From Lepiota brunneoincarnata (Eukaryota > Basidiomycota > Agaricomycetes > Agaricales > Agaricaceae), in contig JAEBUN010000004.1 in NCBI GenBank assembly GCA_023014365.1, forward strand, positions 2,728,001 through 2,792,000: a stretch of 64,000 nucleotides of DNA. The letters are read 5' to 3'. The notes below the pieces were generated by a model, which saw only the letters and a program-made list of their open reading frames with translations, had not been told where the DNA came from and did no database searches. This document shows positions 32,691 to 42,803 of this stretch, one piece after another (position 1 is the stretch's first letter; every line of letters starts with the position of its first letter). The position numbers and the translations under genes are program-made.

Positions 32691-33811
32691 GTTTCTTGAA
32701 AATTTTGACTGTTTTCCCTAAGCTTAGGAGGATTACACTCTCCTCGAGCATAAGTTGGTAACACAGCCCGTTCTCTGGTATTTGGGTCTGTAATAACCAA
32801 GGTTTGCTCGCCACTGGCGCTATTCCTGACTTCGCTAGCCGTCATTACATCAAAGGGTCATCCCAAGAGTACTCGATACGCGGGGTTACGAACGATGTGA
32901 ACTTGCAAATAGATTGTGACTCCCCCGCAGGTAAAGCCTACGTTCTTTGCCAGTCCACAAGTCTTTTCAACCTGCCCATTCGCACTCTGCAAATTTATCG
33001 TAGTATCTGGATCCCAAGAAACTTGACATGCAATCGCTGCTTCCTGACTCATGGAGACAATCTGTGACCCGCTATCTAGCAAGGCCTCTTCCTGCCAAAT
33101 CCCATTTATCAGAGTTGGCACTACTCTCAACGGCTCACATTCTTTCGCAATAAACACTTGCCGTCCCCTGTCTCTTCGAGGAAGTGACTCCAAGTACTGC
33201 ATGATTGGATCCTGCGCTACCCAGGCTTGGGTTGCCGAGCCTTCTCGGAGCACTGTATCATACTTCCGAGTGCCGTCTGCTAGCTCCGTTATCATGACTT
33301 GTACTGGCCCACTATTAATCTCTATATCTTCTGTATCATCGTCCCAGGGCCCTACTCCTGCTATTAAGCTTTGACTCGTGGGTACCCGTTTTCTCATAAT
33401 GCGCTCCCTATAAGTGTTCCTGTATATCGGTGACAATGCCAAGAGTTCTCCATGCGATACTGAGGCTTCTCGCTTCAATACCCTGCTGAGTACTTCCTCC
33501 ACATCGACACTCCTCTCTATAGGGGCCTGGTGCTTATACGCAGGCTCCTTCTTAGATGGTTCCATCCTTCTGACAGGCAACGGTGGCACCTCAACGACCG
33601 GGCGCAGTGGTTTCACATTTCTATATGGTAATTCCCCTGCTGCGGCACACACTGGTTCCTCCGTTGTCTGCCCTATTTCCTCATTTTCTGATTCTTCTGA
33701 TCGCTCGGAATCCGACGCGTCCTCAGGAGTCTGTCCTCTGGCGAAGGCAACCTTCTTCTTCAGAGCCAGCTCCTTCCTCGAACCCTTTAGAAACCCGACT
33801 CCAAGTTCCAA
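32691..33811 (-). pseudogene. Protease region of the 13.9-kb element
   Basis: The frame overlaps the end of gag by 25 bases in the -1 frame. After an acidic linker it reaches an aspartic protease: EALLDSGSQIVSMSQEA, then a flap/strand region ending YRVLLG. A TGA at 32860-32858 follows LLG; the family reads LLGRPFDV, so this is CGA to TGA. The frame continues beyond it (PFDVMTASEVRNSAS) to about 32690. Expression probably depends on ribosomal frameshifting at a GGGTTTC heptamer (33790-33796). Confidence 0.8.
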
Positions 33812-35802
33812 GTCTTCGCGCCACTCCTGGTGTCCAAATACTGGCTTGCCGAGGGCGTACCATCCGTCAGACCACTAAGCTTAGCCTGTATCTGGGCCAA
33901 TTGCTCGGCCAAAGACTGTATCTCGACGTTATCATCCTTTCTTGTCATAAGCTTAACCTTTGGGGTACTCCCAGCGTGGATGGCAGCTGTCTCCAACATT
34001 TCCATGCGCTGCTTCAGACAGCGGATTTCTTCTTCCGCTGGCAACCTTTGGTTTTCTGACCTCGGGAACGCTCTCTGTGCAAACACTGCTGACGTTGGTA
34101 CTTGCGGTAACTCAGGCTCAACCTCCGGCAGTTCTGGTATCTGAATGAAGAGTTGTCCCTTTGTCGCATAGTACTTTGCCACTTTCTCTTTAATAGGCCC
34201 TTCTCCTCGAGGGATACTCGAGCCGTCTCCCATATATATTTTGTTCCCTTCGACTCTAATTCGGCCGGCTTGTTTATCCGCCTCCATGTCCGGGCAGAAT
34301 AACCAACTATGCCCTAATAACCAGCAGTAGAAACACTTGCGATCAGAAAGCGACCCTGCCGGCCCACTTCCGGTATTCCTCTGGGCATGATTATAACCGG
34401 CATGATTATGTCCATCTTTCGCCGAGCTCTCTAAATATGTTTTTAAGGTATGCCCCTGGATATTCATGAGGTCCTTAAGCTCAGCGAGGCCACCTGCCAT
34501 CTGCGAGACTTCATCCTGAAATTTCTGCTTTAAGCTTTGCAGTTCTCGCTTTACCACCAGGTCATAAGTCCCTGTTCCGGACGTCGCAGGTGGATGGCTC
34601 ATCGATGCCGAGTTTACCGGCCTCAAATCCTGATGAAGGGATCGCATAAGTGTTTTGCCAATCGAAATTTCGACAGCTTTATCCACGACAATCCTCCAAT
34701 CATAGGGGTCCTCTTCGCGTAAATCCTTCGCAGTCAGTGCCGACCCATCACTTGCGGTTCTACGCGCCCCGGTGATCGCTAATCTCGCATTGAGCACATC
34801 CTGGAACACCGAGTCCAGTGCGCTCGTAAATAACTCGACTAGCTCTCGGTTCAAGACTACCGCCGGCGACTTTAGACACTTCTCTGCTTCGAGAATGAAT
34901 CGCCTTTTAAAGTCTAAGACTTTATGCTCCTCATTCATCGCAATGCCTCTACTCTCTGCGCAGAGTTCCCTCAAGCGTTGCACTGAGCCCTGCTCGGCTG
35001 CCACAGCCTCGGGATACTCTTTCTTTAATCTCTCTACGAAGCCTGTCCAGCTTCCTGCTAAGAACTCCACAAAACTCATCCACTCTTCACGGATATCCTG
35101 GTCCACATATGACACCGCCCAATTTATTCTTTCTGCCTCGTCCGTCGTCTTCGTTATCGTGAAGAGACGTTCCAGCGTCCAGAGATAATTTCTCAATGTC
35201 TGTGGTTTTGATGCATTCCACCTGGGAGCATTATTGCTAAAGGGAATTGGCATACGCTCGTGTCCCATTTTTCTAGCTGTAGTCGTCGTCGACGGCGTAG
35301 TTTGGTTTGTCTGTACAGTCGGAGTTGACTGTGATATCTGTGGTACCGTGGGGGCACCAAAAGGGTTTGTATGAAACGAGTTTTGGTTTGGTAACGCTAA
35401 GCTTAGCGTAGGAACGGTCTGACCGTCCTGGTTTTCGGTGTGCAGAATATGCGCTATGTTGCGAGCTGAGGCTGGAAGCCTTATAGTAATTCTGGGAGCA
35501 GTAGAGATTGGCGGTACGGCTTTTCTCAATACTGCAACTGCTGAACCACTCGCTGTGTTCGCAGCTAAAGCGCTAACGGGATCTTTTCGCTTTCGAGAGG
35601 TACTAGCGGCGATGAGGCCTTCAGAACCTTCTGGACGATTGGAGTTCCGAGTAGTTCTCTGTTTTGGTGGGTCGACCTTCCTGAGACTGCTCTCGAAGGA
35701 CGTTTTGGGTGACTTTACGGTCTTTGCTTGAACCTTTTTCTGCTTCGCAGGTGAAAGGCGGGCCAGTGTCCAAGTCTTTTGGTGTTTGTCTCGTGAAATT
35801 CA
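33787..35802 (-). CDS. gag: Gag of the 13.9-kb element
   Basis: The frame is open from about 35802 to the TAA at 33789-33787. I see no in-frame ATG until 35268 (MGHERMPIPF), so the real start is either there or upstream via another frame or a splice. The Gag core reads LRNYLWTLERLFTITKTTDE, DQDIREEWMSFVEFLAGSW, and HKVLDFKRRFILEAEKCL. A CCHC knuckle CFYCWLLGHSWLFC lies near 34300-34340, and a coiled coil follows near the end (EEIRCLKQRMEMLETAAIHA). No internal stop. The last codons overlap the slippery GGGTTTC site. Confidence 0.83.
33790..33796 (-). promoter_or_regulatory. Probable -1 ribosomal frameshift heptamer GGGTTTC at the gag stop
   Basis: On the minus strand gag reads TCG GGT TTC TAA. 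The phase G GGT TTC is a canonical X XXY YYZ slippery heptamer immediately before the stop. A -1 slip leads into the protease frame (FLKGSRKELALKKK). Confidence 0.6.
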
Positions 35803-35814
35803 ACTGAAAACCCC

Positions 35815-35831
35815 CCTCGTGGTGGGCTCCA
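35815..35831 (-). promoter_or_regulatory. Primer-binding site of the 13.9-kb element
   Basis: On the minus strand, two bases after the 5' LTR, TGGAGCCCACCACGAGG begins with TGG, complementary to the CCA end of a tRNA. The tRNA is not identified. Confidence 0.55.
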
Positions 35832-35833
35832 GA

Positions 35834-37118
35834 TGAAAAGGTAGAAACGTTTGTATGTTTTAATATGGATAGTGGGCTTGTTTTCACTAAGCTTAGCCGA
35901 AATTCGATAAGCTTAAGCTAATACAAGTGGAATGAGATAGATAAGGAACAGTTTCGTCTTTTAGGGTGTTCTGGGGGTGCGTTCTGACAGCGAAATTCAA
36001 GAGAGTAGTGTTTTAGAGGTTAACGAACAGCCGTTGAAGTTATCTTAGCCGTACGGTGCAACAATGAAAGGACAATCCCTGTCAATTCAAAGCGCGGGGT
36101 CTCTAGTCTCTGGTCTCTGGTCTCTGTCTCTGTCTCTGTCTCTAGCACTCTGGAACTCTAAACTCTGAACTCTGGTCTCTGTCTCTGTCTCTGGGTTGGT
36201 CGACGACCGAAGAATTCACACTTAACGACGCACACTAAATAGCCCTCTGAAACCATTCTTGATCACGGCTTGCAGACTTGCGTGTGGAAGCGGGGGTGAG
36301 ACCTCTTGCTTCTCCACGAACAAGTGCGACCGTATTTATATTGTTTAGATACATACGAGAGATAGTAAATATGAAATAGAAAACAATAAGCTTAATTGTT
36401 ACAGGCACTGTAGAACATTTTGGAAGGTTCGGCAGCATTTCTACCTTGCCCTGGGTTATGGGTTTTTCTTTGATTAACGAATGGCAATCCAGCCAGACAT
36501 GTTTCGTGCTCGTCTGCATTATTCTGCGTCCACGCGAGCGCGTTAAGACTCCGGATCAATTATGATCGGAATGTATAGCGGATGGACAGTCCCTTGATCC
36601 GTTGTAATTAATCTCAGTTAAGCAATAGGCCGAGGTGCCGGGACCCACAAAGCACTCGTTAATTAGGAGTCTTTGATATTTCTAGGGTTTTGGGCATCGG
36701 GTGTCGCCTCCCGAACGTTGAACGTTCCGTTCCGTGGTCCGGTCATCATTATTGGGCTCGCTTTCGACGTAATACTCCTGCGACAGCCGCTAGGTACATT
36801 CTTTATATTCAAACGCATCCGGGTTCATCAGAAAACTGCTCGTAAGGTCCCTTGATGCGACCGGAGTATACTCGATAGACTATGTAGAGTCCTGAATCCC
36901 TCTGGAAAGCGTTCCGACAGTTTGGTTCACTAAGCTTAGTGATAATGAACTGGTTTGAACACTTCCAAGGCTCAAATATCCTCAATTCGGTCGAACTGGC
37001 TACTACGGGACATAATACCAATCCTCTATAGAGTTCTTTAATGATATAGCCAATGATTCCATGTAGAGAATCGTTCCGGAGTACGGAATTCATGTATAGA
37101 CGTGAAATCGGCGTATCA
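35834..37118 (-). repeat. 13.9-kb element LTR (5' in element orientation)
   Basis: 1285 bases, the same length as the other copy, with TAAGCTTA at 35888, 35908, 36387 and 36931. The four differences from the other LTR are all transitions. Confidence 0.92.
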
Positions 37119-38997
37119 CCGCCAAGCTCGCTGGTCACTCGTCTTGGCTCGCTTTGACTTCAAGCTTCACCACCGGCCGGGTAAATCGATGGGGAAAGCC
37201 GACGCGTTGTCCCGCCGTGCAGACCACGGCCCCGGAGATCGTGACAACGAAGATGTCGTCCTCTTGACGAGGGAGAAGCTCGCGATCCGAGCCCTCGAAG
37301 GAATTCAAGCCGCCAGCGAAGAACAAGTCCTTCTATGAGACATCCGAGCAGGGAATCGCTCCGAGACTGCAGAAGAGGCAGTCGTGAATTCGGCCCGCAG
37401 GCTCAAGGAGTCCTCTTCTAGAACCGTACACTCATCCGAGTGGTCTAATGTGGACGGACTGCTATTATTCCGAGGCTGGATCTACGTCCCGAACAGCAAC
37501 GACCTCCGACGCCACATCATGGCCCTCTGCCACGATTCCCCGATCGGTGGGCACGCAGGTTGTTGGAAGACACTCGAATTGGTCTCCCGAAACTACTGGT
37601 GGCCGCAGATGTCTCGCTTCGTAGGTCAGTATGTCTCCACATGCGACTTATGCCTCAGAACGAAGCCCCACCGTCACCTCCCTACCGGAGAACTTCACCC
37701 CTTGCCTATTCCCGAGTCCCGATGGGATACCATCAGCGTTGACTTTATTGTAGAGCTTCCTCCTTCGGCTGGGTATGACGCCGTGATAACCGTAGTCGAT
37801 TCGGCCTCCAAGCGAGCCCATTTCATCCCCACACACACCACGGTGACGGCCGAAGGAGCCGCTCGGCTATTCCTGCACAACGTATGGAAACTACATGGTC
37901 TCCCCAAACAGGTAGTGTCCGACAGAGGCCCCCAGTTCGTCGCAGAGTTCACCAAGGAACTTTACCGGAAGCTAGGAATTAAGGTAGTGAGCACGACGGC
38001 ATGGCACCCCCAAGCAGATGGTCAAACGGAAAGGGTTAATCAAGAATTAGACCAATACCTTCGGATCTTCGTCAACGAGAGGCAGGACGACTGGCTAGAT
38101 CTCCTCCCACTGGCCGAATTTCAACACAATAATCATATCCACGCCTCGACCCAGCACTCCCCCTTCCTTCTCAACACTGGTAGACACCCCCGGATGGGCT
38201 TTGAACCTCACCAATGACCTTCTCGTCTAGAAACGGTCAACGAATTCACTAACCGGATGAAAGCGACGCTGGAGGAAGCCAAAGCTGCCTTGGTACGGTC
38301 TAAAGACGAAATGGCGAGATACTACAACCAACGCCGCACCCCAGCACCTACCTTCAAACCCGGGGACCGAGTTTACTTGGACGCGAGTGATATTCAAACC
38401 ACCCGACTGTCCAAGAAGCTGTCACACCTCAGACTAGGCCCCTATACAGTAGAACGACGGGTCGGCGCCAACGCCTACCGCCTGAAACTTCCCCAGTCCA
38501 TGCGACGCCTCCACCCAGTCTTCAACATCGTAAAACTTCTCCCTGCGCCAGAGGACCCATTCCCAGCCCGACAGCCACCCCCACCACCCGATCCAGTAGT
38601 CATCGACGACGAGAAGGAGTGGGAAGTGGAAGAAATCCTAGACAGCCAATTCGTACGACGAAAACTCAAATTTTTGATCAAATGGAGAGGTTTCGGTCGC
38701 GAACATAACTCCTGGGAAGACTCGGCTGACGTACGTGCACCGGAACTCGTTAAGAAATTCTACGAGCAACACCCCGGAGCCCCACGCTTCATACGAGCTC
38801 TCCAGTTCGGTTCCATCCCATTCCAACCACTCCCAACCATCACGTCGAGTCGCCGCGATCCTGAGGGGGGGGTAGATGTAAGGGGACAATCCACAAACAC
38901 CCCTAAGCCTCCCAGCACACTGTACATCCCCCCTTTCAAACGTTTACACCCCAAACATAACCAGAATGCACCAGAGGTCCCCTCACTGCCCAGTTAA
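37119..38997 (+). pseudogene. pol: Chromovirus pol, second part: RNase H end, integrase, chromodomain
   Basis: After the CCGC duplication the RNase H end resumes ([20 protein letters not shown]). Integrase follows with HDSPIGGHAG and CDLC of the zinc site and the core residues D in ISVDFIVELP, D in VVSDRGPQFV and E in HPQADGQTERVNQELD. A chromodomain closes the protein (EWEVEEILDSQFVRRKLKFL, IKWRGFGREHNSWED), which in chromoviruses directs insertion to marked heterochromatin. TGA at 37336-37338 and 38215-38217 fit CGA to TGA. The frame runs through the polypurine tract and ends at 38997, about 120 bases inside the 3' LTR. Confidence 0.88.
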
Positions 38998-39338
38998 ACC
39001 CCTCCCTTCACCCTCTACACCCTCCTTAACCCTCACCTGCTTCCTCCCATTTCCTGTAGACTTCAGACTGTTATCTTCACTCCCCACACTCATTTTAATC
39101 ACACCTGGCCTTGTGCAACACCCAGACACCACCGTCAAGCCTTGTTCAATTTATATTGATTATATAAGTCAAGTATATACATAGTTTTCGCCTGCAGGGG
39201 TTCCCTCATCCTATTCTCTTAGGATTTCCCTGCAGGTATGGACTCCCTACTTAGCTCACAGATTAATAATACTTAGGATTTCCCTGCAGTGACGTTTCGG
39301 CTCCCTGAGTTGTCTGAACCCTCCAGGTTGCCCTAACA
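38877..39338 (+). repeat. Chromovirus 3' LTR
   Basis: 462 bases, preceded by the polypurine tract TGAGGGGGGGGTAGA. One difference from the 5' LTR by eye (TGTAAGGGG here, TGTAAGGGA there). Confidence 0.92.
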
Positions 39339-39343
39339 CTGGG

Positions 39344-41904
39344 GGCCTGCACGAGTGGAGACAAAGCGAGGAAAGTGTTACTACGTGACCTTTATCGATG
39401 ACTTCTCAAGGTGGACTCACATCGATTTCCTCTCAAACAAGTCCGACATTTTCAATGCCTACCGGAACTTCAACACATGGTGTGAAACACAATTTGGCAC
39501 GCATATTAAGGCCCTACACTCGGACAGAGGTGGGGAATACACCACAGGCGAGTTTCAGTCCTATCTAAAGTCCCGAGGCATGGAAACCAAGCTCACCGTA
39601 CACGACACACCCCAACACAATGGGATTGCCGAATGCCGAAATCGAACGATTGTTGAGCGCACGCGTGCAATACTGCATGCAAGTCGCCTCCCAAAGTTGC
39701 TATGGGCAGAAGTGGTTGCCCATGTAGTTTGGTTGATGAACAGGACTGGTACCCGAGCAGTTGAGGGGAGAACGCCGTTTGAAACAATATATGGCCACAA
39801 ACCAGACTTGCAAGCAGTACGCGAGTGGGGAGAGGAGGTGTGGGTACACCAGGCAGGAGGGGACAAGCTCGGTGGGCGAGCGAAGAAAGGGAGATGGGTT
39901 GGGTATGATGCCGAGAGCAATGGCTCTCACATCTATTTTCCGGACACAAGTGCTATAAAGATCGAGCGTAATTTCCGTTTTATTAACTCAGGTCGTCCCA
40001 GGCTCGAAGGGGAGCACTCACCAGCAAGCAAGCCTAGAAACGACCCATTACACAGCACTAGTGCCCCAAACGAGACACAAGACACCCCCACCCCCTTCCC
40101 TGATCAACAACCAGCCGATTTCACAGCCAATTCCCAAAAAAGCGATGCTGAAAGCGACGTCAGCCCAAAGGAGTTGCCTAGCGAGGCTGATCCACAGGTA
40201 CCAAGACCCCAGCGTGCCCGAAATCCAAGCACCAAAGCTAAAGACATCCTAGAGGGGCGAGCAGTCACTCTGGCAGAAGAACAAGACTGGGCTGATGTTC
40301 ACGTCCTAGCAGCAGACATTGAGGAGACCGAGGGATTGGAACCTGGGAGCCTGCAGGAGGCGAGGAAACGAGCAGACTGGAAGTTGTGGAAGAAGGCCAT
40401 GGAGGAAGAACTTACTATGTTGGGCGATGCCGGAACGTGGGAACTTGTTGATCGGCCAATCGGAGCTAACGTTGTCGGCTCAAAATGGGTCTTCAAAGCA
40501 AAAAAGGATGCCGCTGGAAATGTCATCCGCTACAAGGCCCGCCTCGTCGCCCAAGGTTTTTCACAAGTCCCGGGAGTTGACTATTTTGATACCTTCACGC
40601 CTGTTGCACGCCTTGCGTCCATCCGGGCTGTGCTTGCAATCGCCGCTGCTCGTAACTACAAGATACACCAGATCGATATCAAGGGGGCTTACCTAAATGG
40701 GAAGCTAGGCCCTGATGAGTCGATTTACATGTGACAACCCCCTGGTTTCACATCCCCAACTCACCCCCACCATGTTTGCCACCTCAAGAAGACCCTCTAT
40801 GGACTCAAACAATCCGGGCGGTGATGGTACCAACGTCTATGCAAGATCCTAGTCGACCACTTGGGCTTTACACACTGTGAAGTTGACCAGAGCGTATTCT
40901 TCAAACTTGTGGCACCGGACCTCACCGTAATTTTAGTGCACGTTGACGACTGCACGCTCGTTGCATTGACCATCGCGCTGGTAGACTGGGTAAAGGATGG
41001 GGTTAAGCAGTTTGTTGAGATCACAGATCTAGGAGAAATTCACTGGCTCCTGGGGATTGAGGTGAAGAGAGACAAAGAGCAGGGTAAGCTCTTGCTGTCT
41101 CAACATTCATATATTGCTGCTTCACTCAGACGCTATGGGCTCGAGAACGAGAAGCCAGTCAGTACCCTGATGGACCCTGCCATCCGCTTAACGAGCAAGC
41201 AGTCGCCACAAACGACCGCCGACATCGCTCGCATGGCCAGCAAGCCCTACCAGGAGGCCGTTGGCACTCTGATGTATGCCGCCATGGGAACGTGACTGGA
41301 TATCGCGTACACCGTTCAAGTCCTCTCGAAATTCATGAAGAACCCTGGAGAGGCACACTGGGAAGTGGCCAGGAGAGTGTTCTGGTACCTGAAGGGTACA
41401 CAGGATCTGTGGCTCATTTACGGAGGCTATGGAGAAGGCCTCGAAGGCTTTACGGACGCTGATGGCAACATGGCAGAGGACCGCCGTGCCACGTCTGGCT
41501 ACGCCTTCATTATCAACGGTGGTGCAGTTTCTTGGAGCGCAAAACGTCAAGAAATTGTCACTCTATCTACTACCAAATTGGAATATGTGGGTGCTACACA
41601 TGCTTCGAAGGAGGCCTTATGGCTTCGTTCACTCATTTCTCAGGTTTTCGATACCACTATCCCTTCCACCACCATTTTCTCCGACAACCAATCAGCCATT
41701 GCGCTATCCAAGGACCACCAGTACCATGTGCGAACGAAACACATCAACGTTCACTACCACTTCATTTGTTGGATCATCAAGGAAGGCAAAATCCGGCTCA
41801 TATATTGCCCTACTGAGGACATGGTGGCCGATGTCTTCACCAAAGCCCTCCCCTCGCCGAAAGTCAAACATTTCGCGCGAGAACTCGGACTCGCTACGGT
41901 TTGA
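39344..41904 (+). pseudogene. pol: Copia-1 integrase core, RT and RNase H
   Basis: The frame resumes at GPARVETKRGKCYYVTFIDD, the integrase core with HSDRGGEYTT and the HNGIAECRNR region. An acidic linker leads to RT (MEEELTMLGDAGTWELVDRP, SKWVFKAKKD, IKGAYLNGKL) and its catalytic VHVDDCTLVA, then RNase H (FTDADGNMAEDRRATSGYAF, HINVHYHFICW, ADVFTKALPS). TGA codons at 40732, 40822 and 41293 stand where Copia-2 or the family has other codons (YM-stop-QPPGF, SGR-stop-WY, GT-stop-LDIAY). Apart from these the protein is complete to its stop at 41902-41904, 7 bases before the 3' LTR. Confidence 0.88.
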
Positions 41905-41911
41905 AGGGGAG

Positions 41912-42302
41912 TGTCGAGCTCACAAACGCATGCCGAGTTCCGGTCTCCGTTTAGCTGGCGTCCTTTTCCCGCCCTTTTGTGTTTGTTCCATATCCCATGC
42001 TCCGTTTCTCTTGCACGGTCTCTACCGTTTTTATATCTTTTATGCTATGCCCTTACCATCCTCCTCTGCCTGTACACTATTGCTATTGTGCTTATTGTCT
42101 ATGTACAAGCGCGTGTATCATAGTGTTAGATAAATAGTCTCTTGCTTGTAGTCGCACTTCAGCTCTTGCGTCGAGACTGAAGTGAGTATTCTATCAATAC
42201 CTTTAATTACTGTACTGACTACTTTGTAGTATACCTTACTACGTTCTACAGGTAAACTCTAGCTCTCGCGTCAAGACTGAATATACCTTACTACGTTCTA
42301 CA
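41912..42302 (+). repeat. Copia-1 3' LTR
   Basis: 391 bases, preceded by a GAAGGGGAG polypurine tract. It has lost more CpG sites than the 5' copy. Confidence 0.9.
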
Positions 42303-42511
42303 TTTTTATCTATCCCCTGTTGAAGCATGCACCACAGAGCATTTCTAGAGCTCATCTCGACACATGGCTTAGCAATGTCCTCGAGTGTCCTGCCAGGTAA
42401 ACAGTTGTTATTGCAAGGTAGATGGTCAAGTGTGCCGTCATACTGTTGGAATTCATCCAGTGCTTGCTGGAACTCTTTTGACGTCTCACCCTAATGCTTT
42501 GAGCATATATT
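42303..42511 (-). pseudogene. Middle fragment of the split NLR-like gene, between Copia-1 and Copia-2
   Basis: About 209 bases of host sequence survive between the two Copia elements. Read leftwards they encode GETSKEFQQALDEFQQYDGT and end MLQQGID at the Copia-1 border. Beyond Copia-1 the same frame continues KEIISRLRTTLDNAISKFR (10427 leftwards). At the Copia-2 border the frame rejoins VSLANIC. The paralogue at 54346-54576 has the same residues uninterrupted (LAKICSKHRGETSKEF). A TAG near 42488 replaces the CGG of the paralogue. Confidence 0.75.
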
Positions 42512-42803
42512 TGTAAAGATATGAAATGTATATACTACGTAGCGTGATTAGTACAGTAATTAAGAGAGCGTATAAGGAGACTTACTTCAGCCTCGGTGCG
42601 AGAGCTGAAGTATAACTACACGAATAAGACAGTATTTATATCTACACTGGTCTACAGGTGATTGTCCGAAGGACAATAAACACAATAACATGATAGAACA
42701 ATAATGGCGGCAGGAACATGTGAGGTACAAAAGAACCAAGATGGTAGTAAACATACAAGTAAGATGTACAGCGGGACTTGGGACGCGTTTGCGAACACCG
42801 ACA
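42512..42803 (-). repeat. Copia-2 LTR (3' in element orientation)
   Basis: 292 bases; one 62-base U5 unit fewer than the other LTR. A polypurine tract (minus strand GAAGGGGAG, about 42804-42812) adjoins it. Confidence 0.85.

Larger units (their letters stand above)
23235..37118 (-). mobile_element. 13.9-kb LTR retrotransposon with two opposite-strand accessory genes
   Basis: Two 1285-bp LTRs (plus strand TGAAAAGG...GCGTATCA) are flanked by a 4-bp duplication CCGC (23231-23234 and 37119-37122); removing the element restores the chromovirus RNase H frame (LNRRQARW). Read on the minus strand the order is 5' LTR, primer-binding site, gag, protease, RT, RNase H, integrase, then 4.4 kb with two multi-exon genes on the other strand, a polypurine tract (TTAGGGGGAGA at 24520-24530) and 3' LTR. 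I find four LTR differences in 1285 bases, so it is young. Only two TGA codons and one frameshift damage gag-pol. It holds 28 exact TAAGCTTA palindromes. Confidence 0.9.
17306..39338 (+). mobile_element. Chromovirus-type Gypsy LTR retrotransposon inserted in Copia-1
   Basis: Two 462-bp LTRs (TGTAAGGG...GCCCTAACA) are flanked by an exact 5-bp duplication CTGGG (17301-17305 and 39339-39343). Gag is in one frame; protease, RT, RNase H, integrase and a chromodomain follow in the next. The LTRs differ at a single site by eye, so insertion was recent. Two elements are nested within: the KH element (19053-21009, in gag) and the 13.9-kb element (23235-37118, in RNase H). Removing both leaves a core of about 6.2 kb. 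In-frame TGA at 22242, 37336 and 38215 would inactivate it. Confidence 0.9.
10428..42302 (+). mobile_element. Copia-1: Ty1/Copia LTR retrotransposon split by nested insertions
   Basis: Two 391-bp LTRs (TGTCGAG...TTCTACA) bound an element with gag, protease, integrase, RT and RNase H on the plus strand in Copia order. Two insertions interrupt it, a hAT (11751-16356) and a chromovirus (17306-39338); without them the core is about 5.2 kb. The flanking 5-mers are TCTTT (10423-10427) and TTTTT (42303-42307), which I read as a target-site duplication with one change. Removing the element and one flank copy restores an open frame through the NLR-like gene. At least six in-frame TGA codons make it non-functional on its own. 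Confidence 0.88.
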
